DNA from: Rothia sp. (in: high G+C Gram-positive bacteria) | GTDB taxonomy: Bacteria > Actinomycetota > Actinomycetes > Actinomycetales > Micrococcaceae | Length of the DNA: 64,000 bases | NCBI GenBank assembly: GCA_030529845.1 | Contig: JAUMWB010000003.1 | Span: 62,001 to 126,000, forward strand | Direction of reading: 5' to 3' | Part shown: piece after piece, positions 1 through 9,046 of the stretch | Layout: the number at the start of each line of letters is the position of its first letter | Numbering within the stretch: position 1 is the first letter of the stretch | The notes under the pieces: model-generated | The model's input: only the letters and a program-made list of their open reading frames with translations | Told to the model about the DNA's origin: nothing | The model's database searches: none | Position numbers and translations under genes: made by a program

Positions 1-160
1 CGACTTCGTCTCTGACCCCCACACCATCGTCAAATCCGGCGATATCGTGCAGGTTCGTGTGGTTGAAGCTGACCCCGCTCGCAAACGAATCTCTCTTTCC
101 CTGCTCCTTGAAGAGCCAGAACCTCGCGGGCGTAAGACAAGCGGACGCCGGCGCCGCTAG
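1..160 (+). CDS. C-terminal end of a Tex-like S1 RNA-binding protein (partial)
   Basis: Only the last ~52 codons are in the window, read from base 2 to the TAG at 158-160. They encode the end of an S1 OB-fold: a stretch of the type FVSDPHTIVKSGDIVQVRVV followed by the RISLSL strand, then a short basic tail ending in GRRRR. The FV-x-DP...V-x-GD-x-V-x-V-x-V pattern is typical of the S1 domain closing Tex transcription accessory proteins, which bind nucleic acid in the cytoplasm. Other S1 proteins such as a polynucleotide phosphorylase-like end cannot be excluded because only the tail is visible. The next gene begins 14 bases downstream. Confidence 0.7.
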   Translation, partial: DFVSDPHTIVKSGDIVQVRVVEADPARKRISLSLLLEEPEPRGRKTSGRRRR

Positions 161-174
161 ATAAGGATTCCACC

Positions 175-1050
175 ATGAACTCTCTGACCATGAACGATGG
201 CTGCGCCATACCCCAGCTGGGTTTTGGCACCTGCCGGATTGCCCCCGAGGCTACCGCCGCAGCAGTGGCCGCCGCTCTGGAGACCGGCTACCGCCATATC
301 GACACCGCCACCATCTATAAGAACGAAGCCGGTGTGGGGCAGGCGGTAGCAGAATCCGGCCTGGCCCGCACCGACCTCTTCATCACCACCAAGCTCTGGA
401 ACACCGACCAGGGTTATGACACCGCTCTTGAAGCGGCAGAACGTTCCCTTGAACTACTGGGGCTGGACTACCTGGACCTCTACCTTATCCACTGGGCCCA
501 GCCAGCCCTGGGCCGCTATCGCACCTCCTGGGAGGCCCTGGTCGAACTGCGCGAGCGCGGGCTGGTACGCTCCATCGGCGTCTCCAATTTCACCGAAACC
601 CAGCTGGACCAGATTATCGGCGACACCGGTGTCACCCCGGTGGTCAACCAGATTGAACTGCACCCCTACCTGACCCAAACTCGTATGCGGGCAGAGAACT
701 CGGCCCGCGGCGTCCTGACCGAGGCCTGGAGCCCGTTGGGCAACGGGCTGGTGCTTACCGATCCCACCCTGAAAGAGCTGGCAGGGTGCCGCGGTATTGG
801 GGTGGCTGAGCTGGTGCTGGCCTGGCAGCTGGCCGTGGGCAACGTCGTGATCCCTAAGACCGAAACTCCGGCTCGTATGGCCTCTAACCTGGCGGTACAG
901 GGGCTGGAACTGACTCCGGATGAGATAGCCGCTATCGAAGGCCTTGACCGTGGCCACCGACTCGGCGGCAACCCAGCCGAAGGGGACCTGGGCGCACCCG
1001 AATATAGCGACCGGCCTACGTTCACCCCTACCGAACAGGCTAGGGGCTAA
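175..1050 (+). CDS. Aldo/keto reductase
   Basis: A 291-residue NADPH-dependent oxidoreductase of the AKR superfamily (AKR5-like, 2,5-diketo-D-gluconate reductase type). The family's catalytic tetrad is visible: Asp and Tyr in HIDTATIYKNE, Lys in FITTKLWN and His in YLIHWAQP. The C-terminal NADPH-binding segment (VIPKTETPARMASNL) is also present. Such enzymes reduce aldehydes and ketones in the cytoplasm; the substrate here is unknown. It starts at an ATG after an AAGGATT ribosome site. The next gene is a paralogue about 50 bases downstream in the same direction, so the two probably form an operon that arose by duplication. Confidence 0.9.
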   Translation: MNSLTMNDGCAIPQLGFGTCRIAPEATAAAVAAALETGYRHIDTATIYKNEAGVGQAVAESGLARTDLFITTKLWNTDQGYDTALEAAERSLELLGLDYLDLYLIHWAQPALGRYRTSWEALVELRERGLVRSIGVSNFTETQLDQIIGDTGVTPVVNQIELHPYLTQTRMRAENSARGVLTEAWSPLGNGLVLTDPTLKELAGCRGIGVAELVLAWQLAVGNVVIPKTETPARMASNLAVQGLELTPDEIAAIEGLDRGHRLGGNPAEGDLGAPEYSDRPTFTPTEQARG

Positions 1051-1103
1051 GAGTAGGGATGACTAGAGTGGGATGTGACCGTGCATACGCGAAAGGACAA
1101 GAT

Positions 1104-1937
1104 ATGACTGAGTCACCCCGCCTCACCTTCAACGACGGCAACAGCATTCCCCAGCTGGGCTATGGCGTCTGGCAGGTAGAAAATGATACCGCCGAAAAGG
1201 TCGTCGGCCTGGCCCTGGAGGCTGGCTACCGCCACATTGACACCGCCAAAATCTACGGCAATGAAGAAGGCACCGGCAAGGCAATTGCTGCCTCCGGTGT
1301 TGCCCGCGAGGACGTCTTCCTCACCACCAAGGTCTGGAACAGCGACCAGGGCTTTGAGACTGCTAAGGCTGCGGCTGAGGCGTCCCTTGAACGCCTGGGC
1401 ACCGACTATGTAGACCTGCTGCTGATTCACTGGGCAAAGCCCTCTCAGGGTCTTTACCTCGATACCTGGAAAGCTCTGATTGAGCTACAGAAAGAGGGCA
1501 AGGCACGTTCCATTGGTGTTTCTAACTTCCCCGAAGAGCAGCTACGTGAAATCGTTGAGGCTACCGGCGTTGTGCCCGCTATCCATCAGATTGAGCTGCA
1601 TCCCTACTTTGCCCAGGAAGCCCTGCGTGAGGTTCACCAGGAACTAGGTATTGTTACCCAGGCGTGGAGCCCCCTGGGTAACGGCTCAGACCTTCTGACC
1701 AACCCCGTCCTGGTAGAGATTGCTAAGAAGCACAACGCCAGTGTCGCCCAGGTCGTCATTGCCTGGCATCTTGCTATTGGTAACGTAGCTATCCCCAAGT
1801 CCGTTACCCCTGAGCGCATTGTTGAAAACTATGCGGCTCTAGAACTTACCCTGGACGCTGAGGACATCGAAGCTATCAACGGTTTATCTAGCGCAGACGG
1901 TCGTATCGGTGCAGACCCTGCCACCATCACCTTCTAA
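1104..1937 (+). CDS. Aldo/keto reductase (paralogue of upstream gene)
   Basis: About 277 residues, clearly homologous to the preceding gene over its full length. The tetrad is seen in HIDTAKIYGNE (Asp, Tyr), VFLTTKVWN (Lys) and LLIHWAKP (His), and the cofactor segment is IPKSVTPERIVENY. An ATG 45 bases upstream (1059) is in frame. The start at 1104 is preferred because a GAAAGGACAA ribosome site precedes it and because it aligns with the paralogue's N-terminus. The substrate is unknown. A strong hairpin 37 bases after the stop closes the transcript. Confidence 0.88.
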   Translation: MTESPRLTFNDGNSIPQLGYGVWQVENDTAEKVVGLALEAGYRHIDTAKIYGNEEGTGKAIAASGVAREDVFLTTKVWNSDQGFETAKAAAEASLERLGTDYVDLLLIHWAKPSQGLYLDTWKALIELQKEGKARSIGVSNFPEEQLREIVEATGVVPAIHQIELHPYFAQEALREVHQELGIVTQAWSPLGNGSDLLTNPVLVEIAKKHNASVAQVVIAWHLAIGNVAIPKSVTPERIVENYAALELTLDAEDIEAINGLSSADGRIGADPATITF

Positions 1938-1974
1938 AGGCAACACAGCTTTCAGAAGCCACTACACTTAGGGT

Positions 1975-2003
1975 AAAACCCTCCGTCTTAGGCGGAGGGT
2001 TTT
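1975..2003 (+). terminator. Rho-independent terminator after the AKR pair
   Basis: A perfect 11-bp inverted repeat AAAACCCTCCG / CGGAGGGTTTT with a 7-base loop, ending in a T run. It lies between the AKR pair and the MFS gene. Confidence 0.85.
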
Positions 2004-2034
2004 ACTACGTACCGAACCTTCAGAGGACAATACC

Positions 2035-3345
2035 GTGCCCCAGCTTGTCATGGATCTTAGCCCCCTCAAAGCCTCCCCAGAATTTCGCCGTATCTGGGTA
2101 GGCGGTCTTTTCTCAACCCTGGGCTACAACATCACCGCAGTAGCTATCGCACTAGAAATCTATGCCCTCACAGGCTCAGCAGGTGCCGTAGGGCTAACCG
2201 GCATGGTTGCTATCATCCCCATGATCGTGGGCGGGCTCTACGGTGGCGTTATTGCAGATACCTACGACCGCCGCAAGGTTGCACTTGGCGCATCCCTGGG
2301 CATGTGGCTTATCACCACCTTCATCGCCCTTCATTCCTGGCTGGGCATCCACAGCCTTACCCTGCTCTACAGCCTCATTGCTGCTGAATCCCTGCTGCAA
2401 CCCATCAACCAGGCAGCCCGCGGTGCCATTATTCCCAAACTGGTAAGAGGCAAAAAACTACCAGCAGCTAACACTCTGATGATGTCAGTAGGCACCCTGG
2501 GCATGAGCCTTGGCCCCATGCTGGGCGGGGTACTCGTTGCCTCAGTGGGCTATAAATGGACCTACCTCATTAATGTTCTTGCCTTCATGGTGGGTCTGTG
2601 GGCACTCTACAAGTTACCCCCTATGAGTCCTGAACTTACCAGCGCTACCCGATCTGGTGGTATCCGCTCTATCGCTGAGGGGTTTTCTTTTGTGCGCCGC
2701 GAAAAAGTTATGGGTATGTCCTTCCTAGTAGATTTTATCGGTATGGTCTTTGCCCAGGGACGACCTATCATCCCCGCCCTTGCCGCTCTTACCTTCGGGG
2801 GCGGTGAAGCAGGAGCGGGCTTCTTACTTTCTGCCGGTGCCTTAGGAGCCTTCATCGGGCTGCTCTTCTCAGGTTTCTTGGGACGCATTAGCAGGCAGGG
2901 GCGTTTTCTCACTCTCTCTTACCTTGGGTGGGGTGGCGGATTTATTGCTTTCGGTCTAGTGGCTTGGGCACATGAAGGACGGATTCTTACGGACTCTGTT
3001 ACCGAGAACTTAGCACCGCTCTTAGCTGCTGGTGCTGCCCTTGCCTTTATGGGCTGGGCAGATGCCCTGGGTGGGGTTTACCGCTCTACTATCATCCAGA
3101 CTGCTGCCCCTGACCATATGCGTGGTAGGCTCCAGGGGCTTTTCATTATTACGGTTGCCGGTGGACCTAACCTGGGCTCAGCCCTGGTGGGTGGTCTGGC
3201 AGAGCTCACCGGTCCGTCCTTAGCTGCTGTGCTCGGTGGTACGCTGGTGATTCTTGCGATTGCAGTGGTAACGGTACTCCAGCCAGCGCTCTGGCGCTAC
3301 GTTCCCGAACCCGTCCCTGAGACCCGGCAAAACCCGGTGCTTTAA
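2035..3345 (+). CDS. MFS transporter, EntS-like exporter
   Basis: A 436-residue major facilitator protein with about 12 hydrophobic segments. The loop between segments 2 and 3 reads GVIADTYDRRKV, the classic MFS GxxaDxxdRr motif. The layout (segments 1-6, a loop around residue 210, segments 7-12) and the N-terminal LKASPEFRRIW resemble the MFS_3/EntS group of enterobactin and drug exporters. It would be a proton-driven exporter in the cytoplasmic membrane; the cargo is not deducible. The GTG start is chosen because CAGAGGAC lies 6-10 bases upstream. It is monocistronic between two hairpins. Confidence 0.85.
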   Translation: MPQLVMDLSPLKASPEFRRIWVGGLFSTLGYNITAVAIALEIYALTGSAGAVGLTGMVAIIPMIVGGLYGGVIADTYDRRKVALGASLGMWLITTFIALHSWLGIHSLTLLYSLIAAESLLQPINQAARGAIIPKLVRGKKLPAANTLMMSVGTLGMSLGPMLGGVLVASVGYKWTYLINVLAFMVGLWALYKLPPMSPELTSATRSGGIRSIAEGFSFVRREKVMGMSFLVDFIGMVFAQGRPIIPALAALTFGGGEAGAGFLLSAGALGAFIGLLFSGFLGRISRQGRFLTLSYLGWGGGFIAFGLVAWAHEGRILTDSVTENLAPLLAAGAALAFMGWADALGGVYRSTIIQTAAPDHMRGRLQGLFIITVAGGPNLGSALVGGLAELTGPSLAAVLGGTLVILAIAVVTVLQPALWRYVPEPVPETRQNPVL

Positions 3346-3397
3346 AGTGCTCTAACACCTGTACCAGCCTGGAATAGGTAGGCATTAGATAAAAAGC

Positions 3398-3434
3398 AGC
3401 CTGCCCCTTCACCGGGCAGGTGATGGGGCAGGCT
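3398..3434. terminator. Bidirectional terminator
   Basis: A 10-bp perfect stem AGCCTGCCCC / GGGGCAGGCT, with A-rich sequence on the left and a T-rich stretch on the right. It sits between the convergent MFS and secreted-protein genes and can serve both. Confidence 0.8.
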
Positions 3435-3471
3435 GTTCTTGATGGGTTAGGAATAAAATTTCCTGTCACCT

Positions 3472-4059
3472 TTAGCGTAGGGTAACAGGACCCACTTCGC
3501 GGCTGTAGATGATGCCATCAACGGTTGCCTTACGCACACCGTAGATTTGGTTTCCGGAAGCACAAAAATCAGTGAGAGCAGTGAAGTTGGGAACTGTGGC
3601 GATGGTGTGGCGCCCGGTGGCAGCATCGTAGACCCAGTTATTGGCGGTGTAGGTAGTGGTGTAGGCAGTGAAACCGCGTTTTTGAGGTGCGGTGGTGTCG
3701 CGCACAGGGACGGTCCATCCTGAATCGGCGCCGATTGCCTTCCAACCACTAACGGGTATTCTATTGGCAACATAGAGGGTGTAAGAGGTCTCTGAAATCA
3801 AAGAGGTTGACTTAGCACCTGCAACGTAAAGAGGCTGGCTTGCCTTGGAATCTCCCTGAATGCTGAGGGTAGTGGGGTAGGCGCGACAGTTAGCCTGAAT
3901 ATTCATAGTTCCCTGAATAGCCTGGTTAAGAGCAACAGTATCGTAGGTTTCTTCTGGGAGGGTGGAAGAAGCTGCGTAGGCAGGGACGGCTACGGTTGCC
4001 AGAACTGCCGGGGCGGCCCATGCCGCGCCGCGAGCTAGAGTACGACGAGTAGTAATCAT
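3472..4059 (-). CDS. Secreted protein with a Tat-type signal, unknown function
   Basis: About 195 residues. The N-terminus MITTRRTLARGAAW followed by a hydrophobic stretch ending AVPAYA looks like a twin-arginine (Tat) signal peptide with an AxA cleavage site around residue 30. The mature part is Thr/Ala/Tyr-rich, contains two cysteines and has no family I recognise; it could be a beta-rich surface protein. The start at 4059 is preferred over a longer frame beginning at 4149, because the signal peptide begins there and GAAAGACC lies upstream. The gene is transcribed alone and converges on the MFS gene. Confidence 0.7.
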   Translation of the reverse strand: MITTRRTLARGAAWAAPAVLATVAVPAYAASSTLPEETYDTVALNQAIQGTMNIQANCRAYPTTLSIQGDSKASQPLYVAGAKSTSLISETSYTLYVANRIPVSGWKAIGADSGWTVPVRDTTAPQKRGFTAYTTTYTANNWVYDAATGRHTIATVPNFTALTDFCASGNQIYGVRKATVDGIIYSREVGPVTLR

Positions 4060-4298
4060 GTGGTTACGGTCTTTCGTGAAAATATGAGGTATAATACTTT
4101 TAGATACGCCCCACTGTACTAGGGGAGAGAAGATAGGGCCAAAAGTCATTTAATTGTGCCCTATCTAGGGGGGCTTGTACAGCTGGAATACCCCTATATG
4201 ATTAAAGTCTTATGGTCGCCCTTGCCGCCGCCGCTGCTGGTACTAGGGGATATAAGGCTCAAGCTGCCTGTACATCCCCAAAATATCCTCGCTAGAAC

Positions 4299-7200
4299 TT
4301 ACTCCTCGGATGCTGTGAGCAGGTCCCTAATTTGTTCGGCGGTTAGCTGGGAGGCAAAGAACTTACCCTCATCAACTACCGCATCAAAAAGCGCTGCCTT
4401 AGACTCTTTCAGCTCCATGACCTTCTCTTCGATGGTGCCTGCCGATACTAGGCGGTAGACCATCACGTTCTTGGTCTGCCCGATACGGTGCACGCGGTCA
4501 ACGGCCTGCTGTTCGGCAGCGGGGTTCCACCAGGGGTCCATGATGAAGCAGTAGTCGGCGCTGGTCAGGTTCAGGCCGAAGCCACCTGCCTTCAGGGAAA
4601 TCAGGAAGACAGGGACGGTGCCCGCCTCAAACTCTTCAAGGAGCTCCCCGCGGTTGCGGGTGGAGCCATCCAGGTAAAGATAGGGGATGCCCAGGTCAGA
4701 GAGCCTTGCCGCGATTTTCTTCAGATAGCCGGTGAACTGGCTGAAAATCAGGGCCCGGTGGCCGTCATGGATAATCTCGGGCAGGTTTTCTTCCAGGTAG
4801 TCCAGCTTAGAAGACTCCACCCCGGAGTAGCGTTCGGCGTCAATGAGGGTGGCATCGAGGGCCAGGTGGCGCAGGGTAGTCAGGGACTGGAAGATGGTGA
4901 AACGGTTCTTATCGATATCCTCCAACAGACCCAGAATCTTCTGGCGCTCGCGCTGCAGGTGGGTGTCGTAGGCCTTGCGGTGGGCTGGTGCCAGGGGCAC
5001 ATCGATCCGCATATCGGTCTTCTCGGGCAGGTCGGCGGCCACCAGTTCTTTGGTGCGGCGCTTCATGAGCGGACGGATCCGGCGGCGCAGCCTGCCCAGG
5101 GCCTTGGTCTCTTCCCCTGATTCGATGGGGGTGGCGTAGACGTCCTTAAAGGCGCGGGCCGAGGGGAAGAGCCCCGGGGCAGCGATTGAGAACATGGACC
5201 ATAATTCCATGAGGTTGTTTTCCATGGGGGTGCCGGTGACCGCAATCTTGACGCGGGCTGGCAGATCGCGGGCGGCCTGGTGAGCCTTGGTTTTGGCGTT
5301 TTTGACGAACTGGGCCTCATCGAGCACCAGCCCCTCAAAGGGCTGCTGACTACCCAGCTCAAAGTAGTGTTCTTCATTGATCCGGAAGAGGGCGTAGCTG
5401 GTCACCACAACATCGGCTCCGGCAACGGTATCGGCCAGTCGCCGTTTCGACTTTCGCACCGACTCGTCCACCCCCACCACCGTGAGGGAGGGGGCAAAAC
5501 GCCTGATTTCCCGCGCCCAGTTGGGCACCACTGAGGTGGGGGCGACCACCAGGAAGGGGGAGGACGCGTCCGCCCCACCTTCTGGTGTGCCGGGCTGGTG
5601 GGCGGCACCCAGCGGGCTGGCGGCGTCCTGCTTTTTCTGCTGGGCGTGCAGGAAGAGGGCGATGGTTTGCAGGGTTTTACCCAGGCCCATGTCATCAGCT
5701 AGTACGCCGCCTAAGCCGTGTTCCCAGAGGAAGGCCAACCACTGGTAGCCCTCTACCTGGTAGGGGCGCAGGGTTGCCTGCAGGGTGGTGGGCACATCGG
5801 CGGGGGAGTGGTCATCGAGGTTGAGCAGGGCAGAGACCTGCTCATCCCAGGCGGCCACGGTCTGGGTTTCGGCGGCTAACTCTTCGAGTTCTTCCCAGAG
5901 GCCCACCTGGTGGCGGTTGATTTCGAGGGGGCCGGTCTTGTCGGTGAGCTGGGCAGCTTCGTGCAGCAGCTCTTGTAATTTCATAAACTCGGGCCGGTCG
6001 AGGGCAAAGTACTGGCCGTTACCGAGCAGCAGGTGGGTTTGGCCCTTAGCCAGGGCGGCAACAACATCGGAGAAGGCCACATGCCAGTCCCCGGCCTTGA
6101 TGGCAACACCCAAACCGAACCAGTCGCGGCGGCGGGTATCGTCCACCGTCACGATAATTTCGGGGGCTTCATCGAGCTCGCGGAATTCGGGGCGGGGCCC
6201 GGTCACATCAACGCGCACCCCCTCAATCTGCTCGTAGTCGGGCAGGTAGGTTTCCAACAGGGTGCGGGTGCCCCAGTTCTCGGTGTAGTGGCGTGTGAAG
6301 GGAATGCCCGGGCGGATTCTCTTGACCTCTTTGAGCACCCGGTACTCGTGGGCAGTATCGCGCACATCGGACCGGTCTTCGCCGGGGTAGCCCAGGGCAT
6401 CAAGCCTGAGAAAATCGCTGTCATCGCCGGTGGGGTTGACCGGGTATTCCCAGTGCCAGCCGGTGTGGGCGGTGAAGGGCGGGCCGGGCTCGTCAAAGTG
6501 CACAGAGAGCACCAGGGTGGGCATACGGACGGCCGGTAGCTCCAGCTCCTCACTGGCAGTTGAGACAGGCAAAGTCCGGGTGAGGGCGGGGTAGTAGTCG
6601 GCAAAAAAGGCGGGGACGTCGGCGGCTGGCACGGTCACCTGTTCCCCGGATACCAGGGACTCGGCAACCGCATCCAACGGCTCAGCTAAGGGAATGAGCA
6701 CCAGCTCGGAGTCGGCGGTGAGCCAGGAGGGCCGGTCAGCGGGCGCTACATCGGCGGCCTGGGCCAGAGCCGAGGGCAGGGTGGACTCCCAGCGGGCTGC
6801 CGCTGCAGCTTTCACGTAGGTTTCCTGGGCTGCCCCGCCCAATGCGATAAAGCCCTGGCGGTTATTGCCCAGCTTGTGGGTGAAACCGGCGGGCAAGGTG
6901 TAGGCTCCCCAACGCAACAGGGGAGTCAGGCGCAAGGCATCGGCGGACGACCCCCGTTCAGGGACCGGTTCAAGGGCCAGCTCAACCTGGGGTGCGCTCG
7001 CGATGGTCAGACCGGTTTCTTTGCCGTCTAAGAGGATGGTCAAGCCCACCTCATCGGCAGATTCCAGCATCTGCCAGAGCAGGGACGAATCCACATTTGA
7101 GATAGAAGCCCAATCGCGGTGGGAAGAGTAGATGGACTGGGCCCCGCGAATGACCGCATAAAACTCATTGAACCAGGACGCATGCTCTGGGAGCAGGCCG

Positions 7201-7994
7201 GTTCCCGCCGACCCGGCGGCAGAGCCCGAGAACTTCTCCCAGCTCAAACCGCCCTTAATCCATTTACCGCGGGCCCCCATCATCAGGGGGCGCGCTTCAA
7301 GTGAGACCCGAGGGGCTCCGCTATTTTTGGTCCATCCGTACTTACCGGGCACCACCAGGCGCAAATCAAGCGCACCGGTCACCCGGTGGTTGCGGCTGTC
7401 ATAGCTGGGGCGGGCAGCAAGAGAATGAGCCAGGGACCGTCGCCAGGCCGGCAGGGACTGCCCAGCCCGAGCACCGTCGTCTGTCTGGCCGTCCTCACCG
7501 GTCTGCCCGTTCTTGTACTCCTTCAGCAAATCTGCTGCCCGCTGCAGACCCATCGTGTCGGCCAGCTGCAAGATTTCCTGTACCTTCTCATTGGTGCCAC
7601 CGGGTTGGTCTGCGCCGGGTTCCGGGTTGTTCTTCCCGGTCTTCCAAGTGCTTGAGGACGCCGTCATAGCCCGCTTGGCTTTGGCTGTGCGGTCGATGGC
7701 GGTCAGCATCAGCGCCACCGCATGCTTACAGTTGTGAGCTACTGGGCAGGAACAGGTTGAGGAAAAAGCATAGGAGCCAGCGGCAACCTCCGCAGGGAAG
7801 GCCACCCGCGCGGTGTAGGGGGCAGAACCAGAGCCAGCTACCTGCCCCTCCAGCACCCGCGCCTGCTCGTCATAGGTGTAGCGAATCACGTTACCCTCCC
7901 GCATGTACCTCTGCCCCCGCGTATAGGCACCAGAGCCCACCTGCCGAATAATGGCGGGGGCTGTCACCGGGATTTCAGGGAAAGAAGTAGACAC
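4299..7994 (-). CDS. SWIM-domain SNF2-family helicase/ATPase
   Basis: A ~1230-residue DNA-dependent ATPase of the bacterial SNF2 (HepA/RapA-like) group. A SWIM zinc finger (CSCPVAHNCKHAVALML) lies near residue 100. A long family-specific middle region follows. The helicase core begins near residue 770 with Walker A DDMGLGKT, then the Walker B-like box DEAQFVKN, and the C-terminal helicase half contains LILSQFTGY-like and DRVHRIGQ motifs. Such proteins remodel protein-nucleic acid complexes; the specific target is unknown. A GTG at 7994 with GAAGG seven bases upstream is the better start; an in-frame alternative lies at 8018. It has no obvious operon partner. Confidence 0.9.
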   Translation of the reverse strand: MSTSFPEIPVTAPAIIRQVGSGAYTRGQRYMREGNVIRYTYDEQARVLEGQVAGSGSAPYTARVAFPAEVAAGSYAFSSTCSCPVAHNCKHAVALMLTAIDRTAKAKRAMTASSSTWKTGKNNPEPGADQPGGTNEKVQEILQLADTMGLQRAADLLKEYKNGQTGEDGQTDDGARAGQSLPAWRRSLAHSLAARPSYDSRNHRVTGALDLRLVVPGKYGWTKNSGAPRVSLEARPLMMGARGKWIKGGLSWEKFSGSAAGSAGTGLLPEHASWFNEFYAVIRGAQSIYSSHRDWASISNVDSSLLWQMLESADEVGLTILLDGKETGLTIASAPQVELALEPVPERGSSADALRLTPLLRWGAYTLPAGFTHKLGNNRQGFIALGGAAQETYVKAAAAARWESTLPSALAQAADVAPADRPSWLTADSELVLIPLAEPLDAVAESLVSGEQVTVPAADVPAFFADYYPALTRTLPVSTASEELELPAVRMPTLVLSVHFDEPGPPFTAHTGWHWEYPVNPTGDDSDFLRLDALGYPGEDRSDVRDTAHEYRVLKEVKRIRPGIPFTRHYTENWGTRTLLETYLPDYEQIEGVRVDVTGPRPEFRELDEAPEIIVTVDDTRRRDWFGLGVAIKAGDWHVAFSDVVAALAKGQTHLLLGNGQYFALDRPEFMKLQELLHEAAQLTDKTGPLEINRHQVGLWEELEELAAETQTVAAWDEQVSALLNLDDHSPADVPTTLQATLRPYQVEGYQWLAFLWEHGLGGVLADDMGLGKTLQTIALFLHAQQKKQDAASPLGAAHQPGTPEGGADASSPFLVVAPTSVVPNWAREIRRFAPSLTVVGVDESVRKSKRRLADTVAGADVVVTSYALFRINEEHYFELGSQQPFEGLVLDEAQFVKNAKTKAHQAARDLPARVKIAVTGTPMENNLMELWSMFSIAAPGLFPSARAFKDVYATPIESGEETKALGRLRRRIRPLMKRRTKELVAADLPEKTDMRIDVPLAPAHRKAYDTHLQRERQKILGLLEDIDKNRFTIFQSLTTLRHLALDATLIDAERYSGVESSKLDYLEENLPEIIHDGHRALIFSQFTGYLKKIAARLSDLGIPYLYLDGSTRNRGELLEEFEAGTVPVFLISLKAGGFGLNLTSADYCFIMDPWWNPAAEQQAVDRVHRIGQTKNVMVYRLVSAGTIEEKVMELKESKAALFDAVVDEGKFFASQLTAEQIRDLLTASEE

Positions 7995-8018
7995 AGGCAC
8001 ACCTTCACAACAGAGCAA

Positions 8019-8307
8019 ATACCTAGTCTTCTAGCGTATCGCACCGCCTTAGCTGCCGTGCTCACGGGCTGGTTCGTCACAGAAAGAAAAATTTCTGAGA
8101 CCGGTGTTTACAGAAGCGTTGAGAGCGGGTTATGCTTTTACCAGCTTCAAGAGATTCAACTGTCAAGCTCCGACTTTGGTTGAACGCCAACCCCATGTTC
8201 ACGGGTGGCTCGGATGACGAAGCGGTCTGCATCGCGTATATCAGCGCTGTTTGGTGCAGGCAAGAGCAAGTTTCGAAAGGAATGCGCACTTTACGCGCAA
8301 CGACGGC
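8019..8307. other. Intergenic stretch without a convincing gene
   Basis: About 290 bases between the divergent helicase gene and the toxin-antitoxin remnant. Short frames are present but none has a family signature or ribosome site. It should hold the helicase promoter. No strong hairpin was seen. Confidence 0.5.
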
Positions 8308-8523
8308 ATGTCAAACGCTCGACCTCACGCCCACCGTCCTCATATCACCGTTCAGAAGAACATCTCTGCTGCCTCTGTACCCGCTCGCGGCGGCTACACC
8401 GCAATGAGCATCCAGGACTACACCCGCATCTCCAACGAGCGCAGCGAATTCCTCAACTTCCTGCTGGCCCCCAACCCCAGCGGTATCCCTGCAACTGAGT
8501 ACGGTGTTCTGAAAGCTGCATGA
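8308..8523 (+). pseudogene. Probable Phd/YefM-type antitoxin, N-terminally degenerate
   Basis: A 71-codon frame whose second half (YTAMSIQDYTRISNERSEFL) matches the C-terminal part of Phd/YefM antitoxins, where a beta strand leads into an xxYxRL helix. The first half lacks the usual VSEARANLS-type DNA-binding start and looks scrambled. Its stop overlaps the start of the toxin gene (ATGA at 8520-8523), the classic translational coupling of antitoxin-toxin pairs. An internal ATG at 8404 gives a 39-residue alternative. I read it as an antitoxin whose DNA-binding half has decayed. The start is uncertain. Confidence 0.5.
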
Positions 8524-8951
8524 GCCAGGTAGGTCTGCTTCTCGATTCCGACGTCCTTGCCGAGATACGCAAGGCCACCCCGCACCCGCAGGTAGTGAAC
8601 TGCCTGCGCCGCCGCTCCTACCGCACCATGTACATCTCGGTGCTCAGCCTCGGTGAACTCAGGGGCCTCTACCCCTACCCAGAAACCGAACGCTGGCTCG
8701 CTGAGCTTATGGACCGCTTCGACTCTCACGTCCTAGAGGTTGACGCGAATGTAGCGCTGGAGTGGGCCGGACGCCACGCCGAGAAGCATCTTCACCTGGT
8801 CGGCGGGCAGCGCCCCGCCCCCCTCGCCACAGCAGCCCTCGAGGGCCTGATGGCAGCCACCGCCACCGTGCACCAGCTTGAGATTATTTCGAGCAAGGCC
8901 GAGATTTATAAGTCCTGGGGCGTCCCGGCGGTGGACCCCTGGGCAGACTAA
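8520..8951 (+). CDS. PIN-domain (VapC-like) toxin, probably inactive
   Basis: 143 residues of PIN fold. The first acidic residue is in LLDSDVLAEIRK and the second in SVLSLGELRGLYP. The C-terminal AATATVHQLEII and the final GVPAVDPW correspond to the VapC AATAxxxxLxxxTxNxxDF...NPW region. VapC toxins are Mg-dependent ribonucleases. Here the Asp that normally precedes the AATA helix is Glu (LEGLMAATA), and the TRNxxDF box reads SSKAEIY, so the third and fourth metal ligands are altered. It overlaps the putative antitoxin by 4 bases. The pair looks like a decayed module. Confidence 0.75.
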   Translation: MSQVGLLLDSDVLAEIRKATPHPQVVNCLRRRSYRTMYISVLSLGELRGLYPYPETERWLAELMDRFDSHVLEVDANVALEWAGRHAEKHLHLVGGQRPAPLATAALEGLMAATATVHQLEIISSKAEIYKSWGVPAVDPWAD

Positions 8952-8967
8952 GCTAAAAATTTCTAAG

Positions 8968-9030
8968 TACCCCAGTTTTTGTGCAGTTACCCCGGTTTTT
9001 ATCTGGGGTAACTGCACAAAAACCGGGGTA
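8968..9030. terminator. Very long hairpin between convergent genes
   Basis: Two 26-base arms (8968-8993 and 9005-9030) pair with one mismatch around an 11-base loop. Both arms carry T or A tracts. The position between the toxin gene and the oppositely transcribed SDR gene fits a bidirectional terminator, but the stem is longer than usual. Confidence 0.75.
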
Positions 9031-9046
9031 GGAACTGAGTCAGGTT

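Noticed and set aside
8077..8289. Short minus-strand frame before the toxin-antitoxin remnant
   Set aside because: No ribosome site or family signature, and it overlaps the upstream region needed for promoters.
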